From Ferdinandcohnia humi_A (lineage in GTDB: Bacteria > Bacillota > Bacilli > Bacillales > Bacillaceae_L), in the NCBI GenBank assembly GCA_047608075.1, contig JBLKRX010000005.1:62001-126000 (forward strand): a DNA stretch of 64,000 bases. Direction: 5' to 3'. The notes under the pieces are model-generated. The model had not been told where the DNA came from and searched no databases. It saw nothing but the letters and a program-made list of their open reading frames with translations. How positions within the stretch are numbered: position 1 is the first letter of the stretch; every line of letters starts with the position of its first letter. Below are positions 53,414 to 62,183 of the stretch, piece by piece. The position numbers and the translations under genes are program-made.

Positions 53414-54322
53414 TTAATATTCAGGATGATTGTGACGAATACAGCCAAAGAGATAACACGCTGTCTGGATAGATGTATCGAATTCCATAGCAGGAACATA
53501 GCCAGACGAGACTTTTTCAAACATTTGCTCATATCCTTTCTTTTCATTGAGCAATTCTTTAATATGGGCTTGTTTATCACTCTCTGTCCAATCTTCATCG
53601 CATTCTTCCTCATGTGCATCTTTAATTTCTTCTATTTTTACGTTAATTGCTTCATTCAACAGTTCTTGAGACCGAGTAGGATTGTTTATTTTTAGCAATG
53701 AATAGATATATCGAGCAATCCAATTTGGTTGTTTCCAGTAACTATTCCAACCTTTTTCAAACCATTTTATCGCTTCTTCATAACAGCTTAACTCAACATA
53801 TAAATCTGCCACATCCACTTCTCCGACAAATTCATCATCATTCTCGGAAAAAGTATCAAGTTTACGTTTTGCTTCACCGCTATTTCCTAATTCAATCAAA
53901 CACTTTACATGGCTATAGAAGGCGAAATCAGACGGTTCTGAAGCTAAAAGGAAATACTTTGAAGCATCCTCTATATTCCCCAAATGATAATTAGCAACCG
54001 CTAAGTTGTTATAAGCAGTTTTTGAAGACTGGACAGAGATTGCCTTTTCCAATATATCTTTTGCAGATTCCCACTTTTCTTGTCTACAATAAATCTCTCC
54101 AGCCAAATTATACGGAAAATGAGAGTTAGGATTCGTATTAATAGCTTCATCTAATAAAGGAAGAGCCTTTGTGTCATCATATTCCTCGTAACAATAAATC
54201 CAAGCAAGGTTATTTAGAGATTGGACATCTCTTGTTATTTCTACAGCTTCTTTAAATAACTTTAACGATTCATCATATTGATTTTCTTCCAGCAATTCAA
54301 TTGCTTTACGATTGATGTTCAA
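53414..54322 (-). CDS. TPR-repeat protein
   Basis: 302 aa with about six tetratricopeptide repeats (e.g. AIELLEENQYDESLKLFKEA, HFPYNLAGEIYCRQEKWESA, TAYNNLAVANYHLGNIEDAS). No enzymatic domain and no signal peptide, so a cytoplasmic scaffold. It is followed by the bidirectional terminator and shares no operon with the R-M genes. Confidence 0.85.
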   Translation of the reverse strand: MNINRKAIELLEENQYDESLKLFKEAVEITRDVQSLNNLAWIYCYEEYDDTKALPLLDEAINTNPNSHFPYNLAGEIYCRQEKWESAKDILEKAISVQSSKTAYNNLAVANYHLGNIEDASKYFLLASEPSDFAFYSHVKCLIELGNSGEAKRKLDTFSENDDEFVGEVDVADLYVELSCYEEAIKWFEKGWNSYWKQPNWIARYIYSLLKINNPTRSQELLNEAINVKIEEIKDAHEEECDEDWTESDKQAHIKELLNEKKGYEQMFEKVSSGYVPAMEFDTSIQTACYLFGCIRHNHPEY

Positions 54323-54361
54323 CAGATTTCCCCCTTACGTAGATGGCTAAACTGCTACCCT

Positions 54362-54810
54362 CTACAAGATATTAAACTCCAACCACTCATTAGTTTCCTT
54401 GAAACCAAACTTCTTATATACAGGTTTACCCAATTTTGAAGCCCCAAGCCATATGTTTGAGATACCTCCAGCTTTTGCTTCATCAACTAATTTAGTCATC
54501 AAAGTGGTGGCAATGCCTTTTCCTCGGTAATTTTCATTGGTGTACATATTTGTAATATAGCCCTTCTTACCGCTTTTATTGGTATATGTAGGTGGAAATT
54601 CATAATAAATAATTGCACCACAAGCAATCATTTCTTCATTATCTTCTACTACCCATTGAATTAAAGAACCATCACTTAGTTTATTTTTAAAGAAATTACT
54701 CAGTTCGTTATCAATATCTATAGTTGGTTCTTTCCCTCGTCAATCAATTGCTTTTTCCTCAAATGAATTAATTTATCGATGTCATCAATGTTTGCTTTAC
54801 GATATTTCAA
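54362..54810 (-). pseudogene. GNAT acetyltransferase broken by a 1-base deletion
   Basis: A TTG start at 54810 after GGAG encodes LKYRKANIDDIDKLIHLRKK...DEGK, then runs out of frame. One added A in the run at 54731-54733 (read on the minus strand) restores ...EGKEPTIDIDNELSNFFKNKLS and joins the intact 89-aa part with the AcCoA motif ENYRGKGIATTLM. The full protein would be about 150 aa. A sequencing error or slippage cannot be excluded. Confidence 0.8.
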
Positions 54811-55160
54811 CTTTCAACCACTCCTATTTATAAAAAACCATCGCACATTATGCCCGTCACTTGAATAAAGGTAACTTACATTTCTTATTCGCTAACTCAC
54901 TTAACATCAGAATAATTTGATGGCAAATTGCTTTTCCGTTTTATAACTTACTATTTTATCTTAAGGAAGCCTTTTATATGATTCAAGTATGACTCGAAAA
55001 AACTGTGAAATCCATTTAACAAATTTTCTGTCAGTGTCCTTACATCAATGTTGATTGTTTTCAAAATCTATTGGCAGGTAATAGATTTCCCTACCCTATT
55101 CTATAATCTATTAGGCTAATAAACAGGGGTAATCATTTACAACAGGAAAGGTGGCAGAGC
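54811..55160. other. Intergenic, no feature seen
   Basis: Contains the start region of the broken acetyltransferase and the leader of 55161, with ATTCTATAATCTATTAGGC as a possible -10 region. No other structure was recognised. Confidence 0.35.
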
Positions 55161-55358
55161 ATGAAAAAGGTGGAGATAATTCTTACAAAAGAGTTAGAAA
55201 AGGAAATAGGTGAAATTGTACAACTCAAGTCTTATGGTAATTATGTAGCAAAGGAAGAAGATGTTATTTTGAAGGTATTAGAACTGTACACAAGCCGATA
55301 CAAAAGCATGGTGAAAGGCTCAATAAATGCCATTGATAAAGCAACAAAAAGAAAATAG
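55161..55358 (+). CDS. Small protein, possible RHH-type
   Basis: 65 aa after GAAAGGTGG, MKKVEIILTKELEKEIGEIVQ: a beta-strand then helix pattern like ribbon-helix-helix DNA-binding proteins. The C-terminus is basic (NAIDKATKRK). Followed by a hairpin (AGAAGC...GCTTCT, 55357-55380). The RHH call is an inference. Confidence 0.5.
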   Translation: MKKVEIILTKELEKEIGEIVQLKSYGNYVAKEEDVILKVLELYTSRYKSMVKGSINAIDKATKRK

Positions 55359-55384
55359 AAGCTCCTTCACAGGGGCTTCTGATA

Positions 55385-55672
55385 CTATCCTATTTCTCTT
55401 TCATTTACAAACTCAATTTCACCCCCATATTTCTCTTTTACCTTGCTCAAATCGCCTGTAAATGGCTTTAGCGTAAGCCATACTTGGGTTTGATAGCATT
55501 TAAATTCTGTCAGCCTGTATAGTTTTTCATTCAGCTTAATGACCCTTTCTTTTCTATACCAGCCCATAAATACTGGCTTATCATCTACTTCCCTTTTAAG
55601 GATAGTCCATAAATTATGGTAAAACACGTCTTCATATTTTCTTTCAATTTCAATTATTTTCCTCACCTTCAT
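55385..55672 (-). CDS. Hypothetical 95-aa protein
   Basis: MKVRKIIEIERKYEDVFYHN with a C-terminal KVKEKYGGEIEFV. Basic N-terminus, beta-rich. It is convergent with 55161 and follows recU by 29 bp, so it is probably in the recU transcript. No family recognised. Confidence 0.5.
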   Translation of the reverse strand: MKVRKIIEIERKYEDVFYHNLWTILKREVDDKPVFMGWYRKERVIKLNEKLYRLTEFKCYQTQVWLTLKPFTGDLSKVKEKYGGEIEFVNEREIG

Positions 55673-55701
55673 TCCTCCGTTTCTTTAAATTACGATTGAA
55701 T

Positions 55702-56217
55702 TTAATATTTTAGTAGATTACATAAATCATATTGATAGCGAGTTCGCTTTAATTTTTGCGGAATCAGAATCCCCTTGTCTCTTGCCCATTCTAATGAAAA
55801 ACTCTTGCGTTCTCCCATATGGTAAAAATGATAAACAGTTACCGCATCTACAAAATACGTTTCATTGTTATCACGATAATTGAATACAAATCCAGCTATT
55901 ATCCCCTTTATTTTGTTGTGTCGGTACAATGATTCAATTTGATTGGGTTGTATAGCTCCGAATGGAATGGATTTACCTTTGTGGCTCTTCAGTTCTAAAA
56001 GGTAGATGTTAGGGTTTTTATATAGGATAAAGTCGCAAGGATTCTTCACATTAGCAAATCCTAAACTGTCGTCTTTTAACCGATAAGAAAATACAGCTTC
56101 ATCCGCTGGAACAGAATCATAAAACTCCTTCTCAAAAACCTTCCCTGGATTCCTACTGCTCCTATTCTTTTTGTCTTTCGTTGCAATTACTATGGTTGTC
56201 CCTCCCTTCATGTCCAA
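55702..56217 (-). CDS. recU: RecU-like Holliday junction resolvase
   Basis: About 165 aa. RNPGKVFEKEFYDSVP at the start, then the nuclease core CDFILYKNPNIYLLELKSHKGKSIPF (D-x(n)-E-x-K), AIQPNQIESLY and a C-terminal FVDAVTVYHF. The size and motifs match RecU, which cuts Holliday junctions in Firmicutes; phage and plasmid copies are common. The TTG start at 56217 is uncertain: GGGAGGG lies inside the frame and could serve a later, rarer start. Confidence 0.88.
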   Translation of the reverse strand: MDMKGGTTIVIATKDKKNRSSRNPGKVFEKEFYDSVPADEAVFSYRLKDDSLGFANVKNPCDFILYKNPNIYLLELKSHKGKSIPFGAIQPNQIESLYRHNKIKGIIAGFVFNYRDNNETYFVDAVTVYHFYHMGERKSFSLEWARDKGILIPQKLKRTRYQYDLCNLLKY

Positions 56218-56964
56218 TTTGTATATGATAGCAATTGAACATGAAATACATAACAGTTACCCTGTTCAACCCTTGATTACTGAATTTTGAGCCACTGCGA
56301 TTATATATCATGAGCCATATTGCTTTTACACTGAAAAGCCAATAAATGAGTTTTGTTATTATCTACAATCATCCTATTTTTAGTATTTTGCTTACTGTGA
56401 TTTTTCAAAAGAAATGTAGACTTAATGAGGTATTAGTAATTGGTTTTAATTATATGGCATTTTTTAGAGACCTGAGATATTTGGAAAGAGGCTTTTATCA
56501 AAAAACAGCTTGGCTGTGATTAAAAGTTCCCAATGTTGTTACTGAGGAATGACGACTTTTTTAATAGACAGAGGTCTTTTGGAAGAGGTTTTAGACATTT
56601 AAAAAAGAACCTTATATCGCATTTTGCAAATCAATTTCAGATGTTTTTTTGTACTATATAGGTTTATGTTTTCCAAATGTTACGGAGCAATTCTAACCCT
56701 TGATACGACTCGATTCATAGGCAATTTCAACCCCAAAATATCAATCTCATTTTACAGGAGGTTTGCATCGGTCAATTGTTGAATAGGAGTCTATTTCCTG
56801 TACAAATGTAGATATGTTTCAAACAACTTTTAACCTCCTACCTTTACTTTTAGCACCGTTCTCCCATACGAATCACTGCTTAAAATAGCTCCGACAGAGT
56901 GCAGTTATAAAGGTGAAATAAGTCTACTATAATACTAAAAAACTAATAGAAAGGGGCAAGAGGT
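56218..56964. other. Non-coding region related to 41.1-41.95 kb
   Basis: No gene. Shares CAGCTTGGCTGTGATTAAAAG (about 56507-56526) and TATAGGTTTATGTTTTCCAA (56657-56677) with 41577-41750. Close to the gene there is a possible promoter with TATAAT at about 56928-56933. See the finding on the duplicated block. Confidence 0.5.
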
Positions 56965-57474
56965 ATGAACAAAGATAGATTTTTTACAATGGATGTTGAC
57001 AAACGAGTAGAAGAAATCAACAAAATGCTGGTAAATAGCGATTTAAAGGGGGTTGCAGAGGCTTTAGGGATAGCCTATTCCAGCTTCACAAAATCTATGC
57101 AGTCTGGCGACTATACGTATATAGCCAGAGAGAACCAATACTTCAAGTTTATTCGGGATAAAGAATTATTAGGAACTATAAAACCCTCTACTAAAGCAAC
57201 AACTGGCTTTCAAGAGGAACTAACTTTTATAAAAGAGAATATTGAAACCTTAAAAAGACTGATTAGCACCATTGATGAAAGCCCTACACTTGTTTTAGAT
57301 AAAGAAATATACAATTCTAAAGCCAGATACGTGAATAAAAACCTGAAGCTAAATGAAGCCATTTATGAAAAGTTCTCAAAGTTGTGCGAGAACCAGTTCC
57401 CCCACCTTAAGGTTCAAGACTTAATTGCCCAAGCCTTGTTATCTTTTACAAATGACTTTCAGACAAATGAATAG
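56965..57474 (+). CDS. Hypothetical protein with N-terminal HTH-like segment
   Basis: 169 aa after AAAGGGG. INKMLVNSDLKGVAEALGIAYSSFTKSMQ looks like a helix-turn-helix. The rest is a helical, probably coiled, region (EELTFIKENIETLKRLIST) and a C-terminal helix. It lies beyond a long conserved-looking leader. It may be a plasmid regulator or replication-type protein; not recognised. Confidence 0.5.
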   Translation: MNKDRFFTMDVDKRVEEINKMLVNSDLKGVAEALGIAYSSFTKSMQSGDYTYIARENQYFKFIRDKELLGTIKPSTKATTGFQEELTFIKENIETLKRLISTIDESPTLVLDKEIYNSKARYVNKNLKLNEAIYEKFSKLCENQFPHLKVQDLIAQALLSFTNDFQTNE

Positions 57475-57488
57475 AATGTATTTATATT

Positions 57489-57521
57489 AGGCACAGTTAA
57501 AAGCTACTGTGCCTTTTTTTC
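57489..57521 (+). terminator. Terminator of 56965 gene
   Basis: AGGCACAGT-TAAAAGCT-ACTGTGCCT followed by T7. Confidence 0.88.
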
Positions 57522-57779
57522 AATTCTAAACCAGAAATCCTTCCATAATGACTTGCATTACCGCAGTTTCTATTAATAAAGACATGAATATTTTCATACT
57601 TTCTATGTAATTGCTCCGAACAATTACGAAAATAACAAGAATTATTATGAATCTATTTCGGAATTCTTTCTCAATTGTTACGATATATTTATGGAACAAA
57701 CACTATTTAAACAAAGCTACTTAACTTATGTAAGTAGAATATGAGAAACGAAAAAAAGGATTATATGTGAGGTGGCATT

Positions 57780-58520
57780 ATGTACAGGCAGTTTTCTAAA
57801 GAAGTGATTAATAAGCTAAAGTATTATGTTTATATTTACTCTGACCCCGAAACCGAGGAAATATTTTATGTGGGGAAAGGCATCGGCAATCGGGTATTTT
57901 CCCATTTAACCGACTCTGAGGATTCGGAAAAGACCCTTTATATTAAACGCATAATGGATAGAGGACAAGAGCCCAAAATTGAAATTCTCACTCATGGCTT
58001 AGAAGACGAGCACACAGCGTTAAAAGTTGAGGCCGCTATTATTGATTTAATTGGGAAGGATAGATTAACAAATAGAGTTCGGGGATGGCAAAGTGGAGTC
58101 TTTGGAAGAGTGGAAGTTAATCAATTGATTTCACATTATGAAAGAGAGCAAGTCGATATAGATGTACCAGTGATTTTAATTCGTTTAAATCGTTTGTTTC
58201 GCTATGATATGACCGATATTGAACTATATGATGCAACAAGAGGGGTTTGGCGAATAGGATTAGACAGAGAAAAGGTTGAATATGCCTTTGCAGTATTTGA
58301 TGGAATTGTTCATGAAGTCTACAAGGTGATAGCATGGTTTCAAGCTGGAAGTACATTCAATACAAGGGGTTCATTAGAAGATGAACCAAATCGCTGGGAG
58401 TTTGTCGGTCAAAGAGCCGAGGAAACTCTAAGGTCTAAGTATATTGGGAAATCAGTTGAGCATTACCTGCCAAGAAATGCACAAAACCCTATTAAATACG
58501 TTAATATCAAGGAAGATTAA
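57780..58520 (+). CDS. GIY-YIG nuclease
   Basis: 246 aa after GTGAGGTGG. The N-terminal domain YYVYIYSDPETEEIFYVGKGIGNRVFSHL is the GIY-YIG fold of the LEM-3-like subgroup, with Arg and Glu (VEAAIIDLIG) in the catalytic positions. The C-terminal 130 residues (DVPVILIRLNRLFRYDMT...) are uncharacterised and may bind a partner. Structure-specific or homing-type DNA cleavage is the family role. Confidence 0.85.
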   Translation: MYRQFSKEVINKLKYYVYIYSDPETEEIFYVGKGIGNRVFSHLTDSEDSEKTLYIKRIMDRGQEPKIEILTHGLEDEHTALKVEAAIIDLIGKDRLTNRVRGWQSGVFGRVEVNQLISHYEREQVDIDVPVILIRLNRLFRYDMTDIELYDATRGVWRIGLDREKVEYAFAVFDGIVHEVYKVIAWFQAGSTFNTRGSLEDEPNRWEFVGQRAEETLRSKYIGKSVEHYLPRNAQNPIKYVNIKED

Positions 58521-58533
58521 AATGATATTAGAT

Positions 58534-58559
58534 AAGGCACTGGGATAACCCAATGCCTT
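58534..58559. terminator. Bidirectional terminator
   Basis: AAGGCACTGGG-ATAA-CCCAATGCCTT between convergent genes. Confidence 0.82.
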
Positions 58560-58571
58560 GTTCCTGCTTAA

Positions 58572-59567
58572 CTATAGACTATATTCAAATTCTTCCCACA
58601 TATCAAGTCTCTCCTCCTCACCATAAAGAACATCATTACTGAATGCCAAGATAAATTTCTCAGCAACATCTACTAACCTATCAACTGTTTCTCTTACACT
58701 CCTTCCTCTTGATTTAAAGGAGTAAGTTATGGTGTGTTTATCATCCAAAAATTTTAGCTCCTCCCCAATTAATTCTTTTGCCTTCTCTTCTCTCTCCTTT
58801 ATTTTGTAATAGATTGGTGGACTAAACTCTCTAAATCTTAACTCTACGAACGCACGATAACGCATATCCTCTACTGTTAGCATAAGCGACACACCAGATT
58901 TTCCGAATCCACATGGGATAATCCTCAAATTATCAAGATTGGATTTCTGCCTTTGGAATGATAAAAAATATGGAATCCTTTCTCTTAATTGCAGTAAGAG
59001 ATAGTTGTTTACATCCTCTCTATTAGTAAAATCCCAATCAATCTTTTCCGTATATTTCTTGTTCCCCTTAATTGGTCGAATAATGCTCATTTCCTTTTGT
59101 AATTGGATGGGATTAGAGACATCATTGAGGATATGAAGGTTTTCATAGACTTTCAACTTATGTGTTCCACTATTCAATAAGTCAATTCCCTTAAATAATT
59201 CAGGATTAATTGTTACAAAGTAAAGGTTGACTTTTTTGCTCGAATTCAATATTTTATCTCTCAACTGCTTTACGTATTTATCCTTAAACCCTACCGCTTG
59301 ATAAATAATAATCCCTTTATCAATAGCCTCTATCAGCTTAAGCAGTCGGTATTGGTGGGAATAATCCGATTTCAACAACACATTCTCTACAAAGACCTCT
59401 ACTCCTAAATCCTGTTCTATCCCATACATATCAATTTTCAACCCTGCAAATTTTGTTTCTAATTCTAATCCTGCTAATTTCAAGTTCAATTCCTTTTCTA
59501 AAATTTGAGGATTTTCAAATTGCGAAAGTGTAAATATGAATTCACGCTCACTTGAATTTTTAGACAT
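58572..59567 (-). CDS. DUF4268-like nuclease-related protein
   Basis: 331 aa. The N-terminal LKIDMYGIEQDLGVEVFVEN carries a D...E pattern of a restriction-type fold. The C-terminal RGRSVRETVDRLVDVAEKFILAF resembles the DUF4268 end region. It is downstream of an XRE gene by 79 bp on the same strand and is likely controlled with it. Defence or DNA-repair role is inferred only; assignment to DUF4268 needs a profile search. Confidence 0.55.
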   Translation of the reverse strand: MSKNSSEREFIFTLSQFENPQILEKELNLKLAGLELETKFAGLKIDMYGIEQDLGVEVFVENVLLKSDYSHQYRLLKLIEAIDKGIIIYQAVGFKDKYVKQLRDKILNSSKKVNLYFVTINPELFKGIDLLNSGTHKLKVYENLHILNDVSNPIQLQKEMSIIRPIKGNKKYTEKIDWDFTNREDVNNYLLLQLRERIPYFLSFQRQKSNLDNLRIIPCGFGKSGVSLMLTVEDMRYRAFVELRFREFSPPIYYKIKEREEKAKELIGEELKFLDDKHTITYSFKSRGRSVRETVDRLVDVAEKFILAFSNDVLYGEEERLDMWEEFEYSL

Positions 59568-59646
59568 TTTTCTCTAACCTCCAAAAAATATAGAAAAAGA
59601 GAACCAGTAAAAAATACATAGTTCTCTTTCCTCGCCTGTTTGATGA

Positions 59647-60090
59647 TTATTTTAAAGACCTTAAAAATGTATCAACTCTGTTTAAAATCTCCACAGAATC
59701 CAAATGTTTACTATGTTCTTCCCATTCACAATCAAGTAATGCCTCTATTAATCCTAATAAATCCTCCCTTGTTTCCATAGTCGGAAGTTTCCCTTTTATA
59801 AGATATTCTTGATTAACCATAACTTCTTGAATACTTTTTAAAGGAAGCTCACCCTCGCTTGGTTCAATATCAATCAAATCAGTAATATCTACTTTTAGTG
59901 CCTTTGCCAAATTTTTGATTATGGGATAGGTAGGCGCTTTTTTCTTCCCACGCTCTAAAGAATTTACGTAGCCTGGGTCAATTTTCGCCATCATTCCTAA
60001 TTCTTTACAGGTATAACCTCTGAGACCTCTATAATATTTTAATTGTTGAGCAAATGTTCTTGGCATCTCTCGTACTTCTCTACTACTCAT
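59647..60090 (-). CDS. XRE-family regulator
   Basis: 147 aa after AGGAGG. HTH at residues 15-70 (CKELGMMAKIDPGYVNSLERGKKKAPT), then a C-terminal helical domain. It is upstream of the DUF4268-like gene and may repress it. Standard Cro/CI fold. Confidence 0.85.
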   Translation of the reverse strand: MSSREVREMPRTFAQQLKYYRGLRGYTCKELGMMAKIDPGYVNSLERGKKKAPTYPIIKNLAKALKVDITDLIDIEPSEGELPLKSIQEVMVNQEYLIKGKLPTMETREDLLGLIEALLDCEWEEHSKHLDSVEILNRVDTFLRSLK

Positions 60091-60267
60091 AAAAACTCAT
60101 TCCTCCTGGTTTATCTGTCTAATCCGAATTGATAGATTAGAACATCCTGTTTTTATAGGTTTCTTAATAGAACCCTTGTTTGTATTAACCTTATATTATA
60201 GATAGGAAAGTTTGATTTATAACTGATAGAAAAGGAGTCGCACATAGTTCGGCATGTTGACACAAAA

Positions 60268-60298
60268 AGACACCTTACCACTGCGAGGCAAAGTGTCT
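60268..60298 (-). terminator. Terminator of 60336 gene
   Basis: Minus strand: AGACACTTTGCCT...AAGGTGTCT then TTTTT. It lies 40 bp after the stop. Confidence 0.7.
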
Positions 60299-60335
60299 AT
60301 CTCTACTTAATATTGTCTATTCTTAAAAATGCTTT

Positions 60336-61193
60336 TCACTCGTTGATTCGGTATTCTTCCAAATACTCATTTTCAGTATAAATTCTCAAAATATCAGAAA
60401 CTCGTACATAAGCATCATTTTTCAAATAAGAATAACAATCGTCTATACTATTGTAAAAAAGGTCATTGTTTATTCTTCTTAATGATTGATTTATAAGCCA
60501 TTTTATTTTCCTTATATTAATTTCACTTTCATCCAAATAATTGATTTCATTCTTATCAATATCAAAATTCCAATCAGCGAATTGTGAGAGTGTTGCCTTA
60601 TATTTTATGACATAACAAGATATATCATTCATCCAGTCATATTCTATATTTGGCACTCTTAAAAATTCAGCCAAATTATATAGAAACTCAGGTCTCCTTC
60701 TAATCCCTCCGCCATATTTAAGCACATTGTCAGAATAAAAGAATGAATTTAGTTGGAAGTCCTTATACAATTTGTAGATAATCCAATCAATCGGTTCACT
60801 TATGCCATTATAATCTTTGCTTATATCAAAGAGCTTATCTTGATATTGAATTTGTTTCTTTTCAATTTCAATGCGAACTCCGTAATTCCTTAAATAAGCC
60901 CTTAAGGGCGTATCCTTTATGATGGCTTGTTGCAAATTTAAAAGTCCATACTTCTTTAAGGATGAACAATTATCCTTATCCGTAGTTACGTGCAATGAAG
61001 TTATATAAATCTCAAAATCCAACAGAGAATGTTCACTTAATCCTAACAAACTTAAAAAACCCTCTGCATCATAATCATCCTTATGACTTGCACAGTATTT
61101 CGTAATTTGTCGTTCATCCACACCCAATAATTTGCTCATTGAGCCAATTGTATCTTGAAGTGTAGTCATGTCATAAATAATTTGCTCCCCCAT
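60336..61193 (-). CDS. Hypothetical 285-aa protein, possible toxin-like
   Basis: Start after GGAGAGG. EIYITSLHVTTDKDNCSSLKKYGLLNLQQAI resembles the His-x-T...LKK.GL opening of ADP-ribosyltransferase-like toxins (RNA 2'-phosphotransferase or DarT style). The rest (NYGVRIEIEKKQIQYQDKLFDI, GIRRRPEFLYNLAEFL) has no motif I know. It is the last gene before the second 474-bp copy. The enzyme link is speculative. Confidence 0.5.
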   Translation of the reverse strand: MGEQIIYDMTTLQDTIGSMSKLLGVDERQITKYCASHKDDYDAEGFLSLLGLSEHSLLDFEIYITSLHVTTDKDNCSSLKKYGLLNLQQAIIKDTPLRAYLRNYGVRIEIEKKQIQYQDKLFDISKDYNGISEPIDWIIYKLYKDFQLNSFFYSDNVLKYGGGIRRRPEFLYNLAEFLRVPNIEYDWMNDISCYVIKYKATLSQFADWNFDIDKNEINYLDESEINIRKIKWLINQSLRRINNDLFYNSIDDCYSYLKNDAYVRVSDILRIYTENEYLEEYRINE

Positions 61194-61348
61194 AAAACCT
61201 CTCCAAATTAAGATTTTATAATTAGCATAGCACAGAACTATAGAATATCATCAAAATTCCAATCTTTTTCTATTTCCTCCCTTAACCCTCTTTTCCTACT
61301 TAGTTCAGAATCACGTTAGATTCCATATCAAAAAATCCCTGCCTTCTA

Positions 61349-61822
61349 TGTAGTCGCAAAATTAAACTGTATTCTCCCCCCTTTTCCCAAACCCTTGTCA
61401 TTCCTGCCTTTCTCCGATTTCCCAATTTCTGTAGGCGAATTAGTTCTTCCCTAATATCCTCCCTTTTTCTCCTATTTTTTGTAGGAATCCTGTTTTTTTA
61501 GGAAAATAAGTTGTTCCGTAGGAACAGTAATAAATGGGGTTAGGAACGAGGTTTTTTCCTGCATTTTCTCCTGCCTTTTTTCTTTCTTTTCCTCTGGCTT
61601 TCTTTTGTGAAATCGTTGATATATCGGGCATTGTCACGCTTTCCCTCTGAGATTTATTCTTGCCTTTCTCATGCTTTTTTCTGGCTTTTTCTCCGCTTTT
61701 GGACATAAAAAAACGAGGAAAAATGGAGAAAAGACTCCGATTTTCACTCGTTTTAGGGAACGATTCATTTAACCAAGGGAACGATTAATTTGACTTGGGT
61801 AGCATTTCATTTTGCTATAACA
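61349..61822. mobile_element. 474-bp miniature Tn7-family element, copy 2
   Basis: Apparently the same sequence and orientation as copy 1 (17116-17589), base for base by eye: terminal TGTAGTCGC, packed GGGAACGATT repeats at the right end, TATAACA terminus. Flanks are TTCTA on the left and AAAGT on the right. The AAAGT pairs with the one to the left of copy 1. Confidence 0.88.
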
Positions 61823-61827
61823 AAAGT

Positions 61828-62005
61828 TGTTAAATTATAATAAAGTTTGCCGAAACTAGTAAACACGTCCATCCCTTGCTATATCTGACCTCAAGGGCAT
61901 TATCCAACTTATTTCATGAGAATAAAGTATGCTCAAAGATTTGACCGTTTTCACCCGTAAATGAACTCAATATATAAAAAAGATAAGAATAAAGTTTGCT
62001 TAAAC
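61828..62005 (+). repeat. Left end of a Tn7-like element Y
   Basis: Terminus TGTTAAATT followed by three copies of AGAATAAAGTTTGC-AAAC at 61837-61855, 61919-61938 and 61986-62005, about 82 and 67 bp apart. Wide spacing marks a Tn7-style left end. The element should extend to the right beyond the window, in the same orientation as X and Tn-1. No transposase of Y is in the window. Confidence 0.6.
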
Positions 62006-62183
62006 ATAGAGGAGAGATCACCAAACAAAGGGAGTCACCTAAACCTCATGAAGGCACCTTACGGTGACCCCTGTACCACAACCGATTCTAGCCTTCTGAT
62101 TGTTCTATGGTAATGCAGTTCTTTACTACCTTTGGGATACGGTATAATTACCATGTCAATTAATTTATCAAGGGTGGGCTTAA
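62006..62183. other. Leader of ynfA, no gene
   Basis: Contains CACCTTACGGTGACCCCTGTACC (about 62045-62070), which is a weak relative of the repeat block further right, and AAGGGTGG before ynfA. Confidence 0.4.

Larger units (their letters stand above)
17116..61822. mobile_element. 44.7-kb insertion bounded by direct 474-bp copies: probable unresolved cointegrate
   Basis: AAAGT (17111-17115), 474-bp element, 43,759 bp of other DNA, identical 474-bp element in the same orientation, AAAGT (61823-61827). A 5-bp target duplication outside two direct copies is the product expected when a replicative transposon fuses its donor molecule into a target. A composite transposon moving as one unit would give the same structure. 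The enclosed DNA has plasmid-like content (recU, helicase-like ATPase, long non-coding regions, mer, defence genes), which favours an integrated plasmid. Confidence 0.75.
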
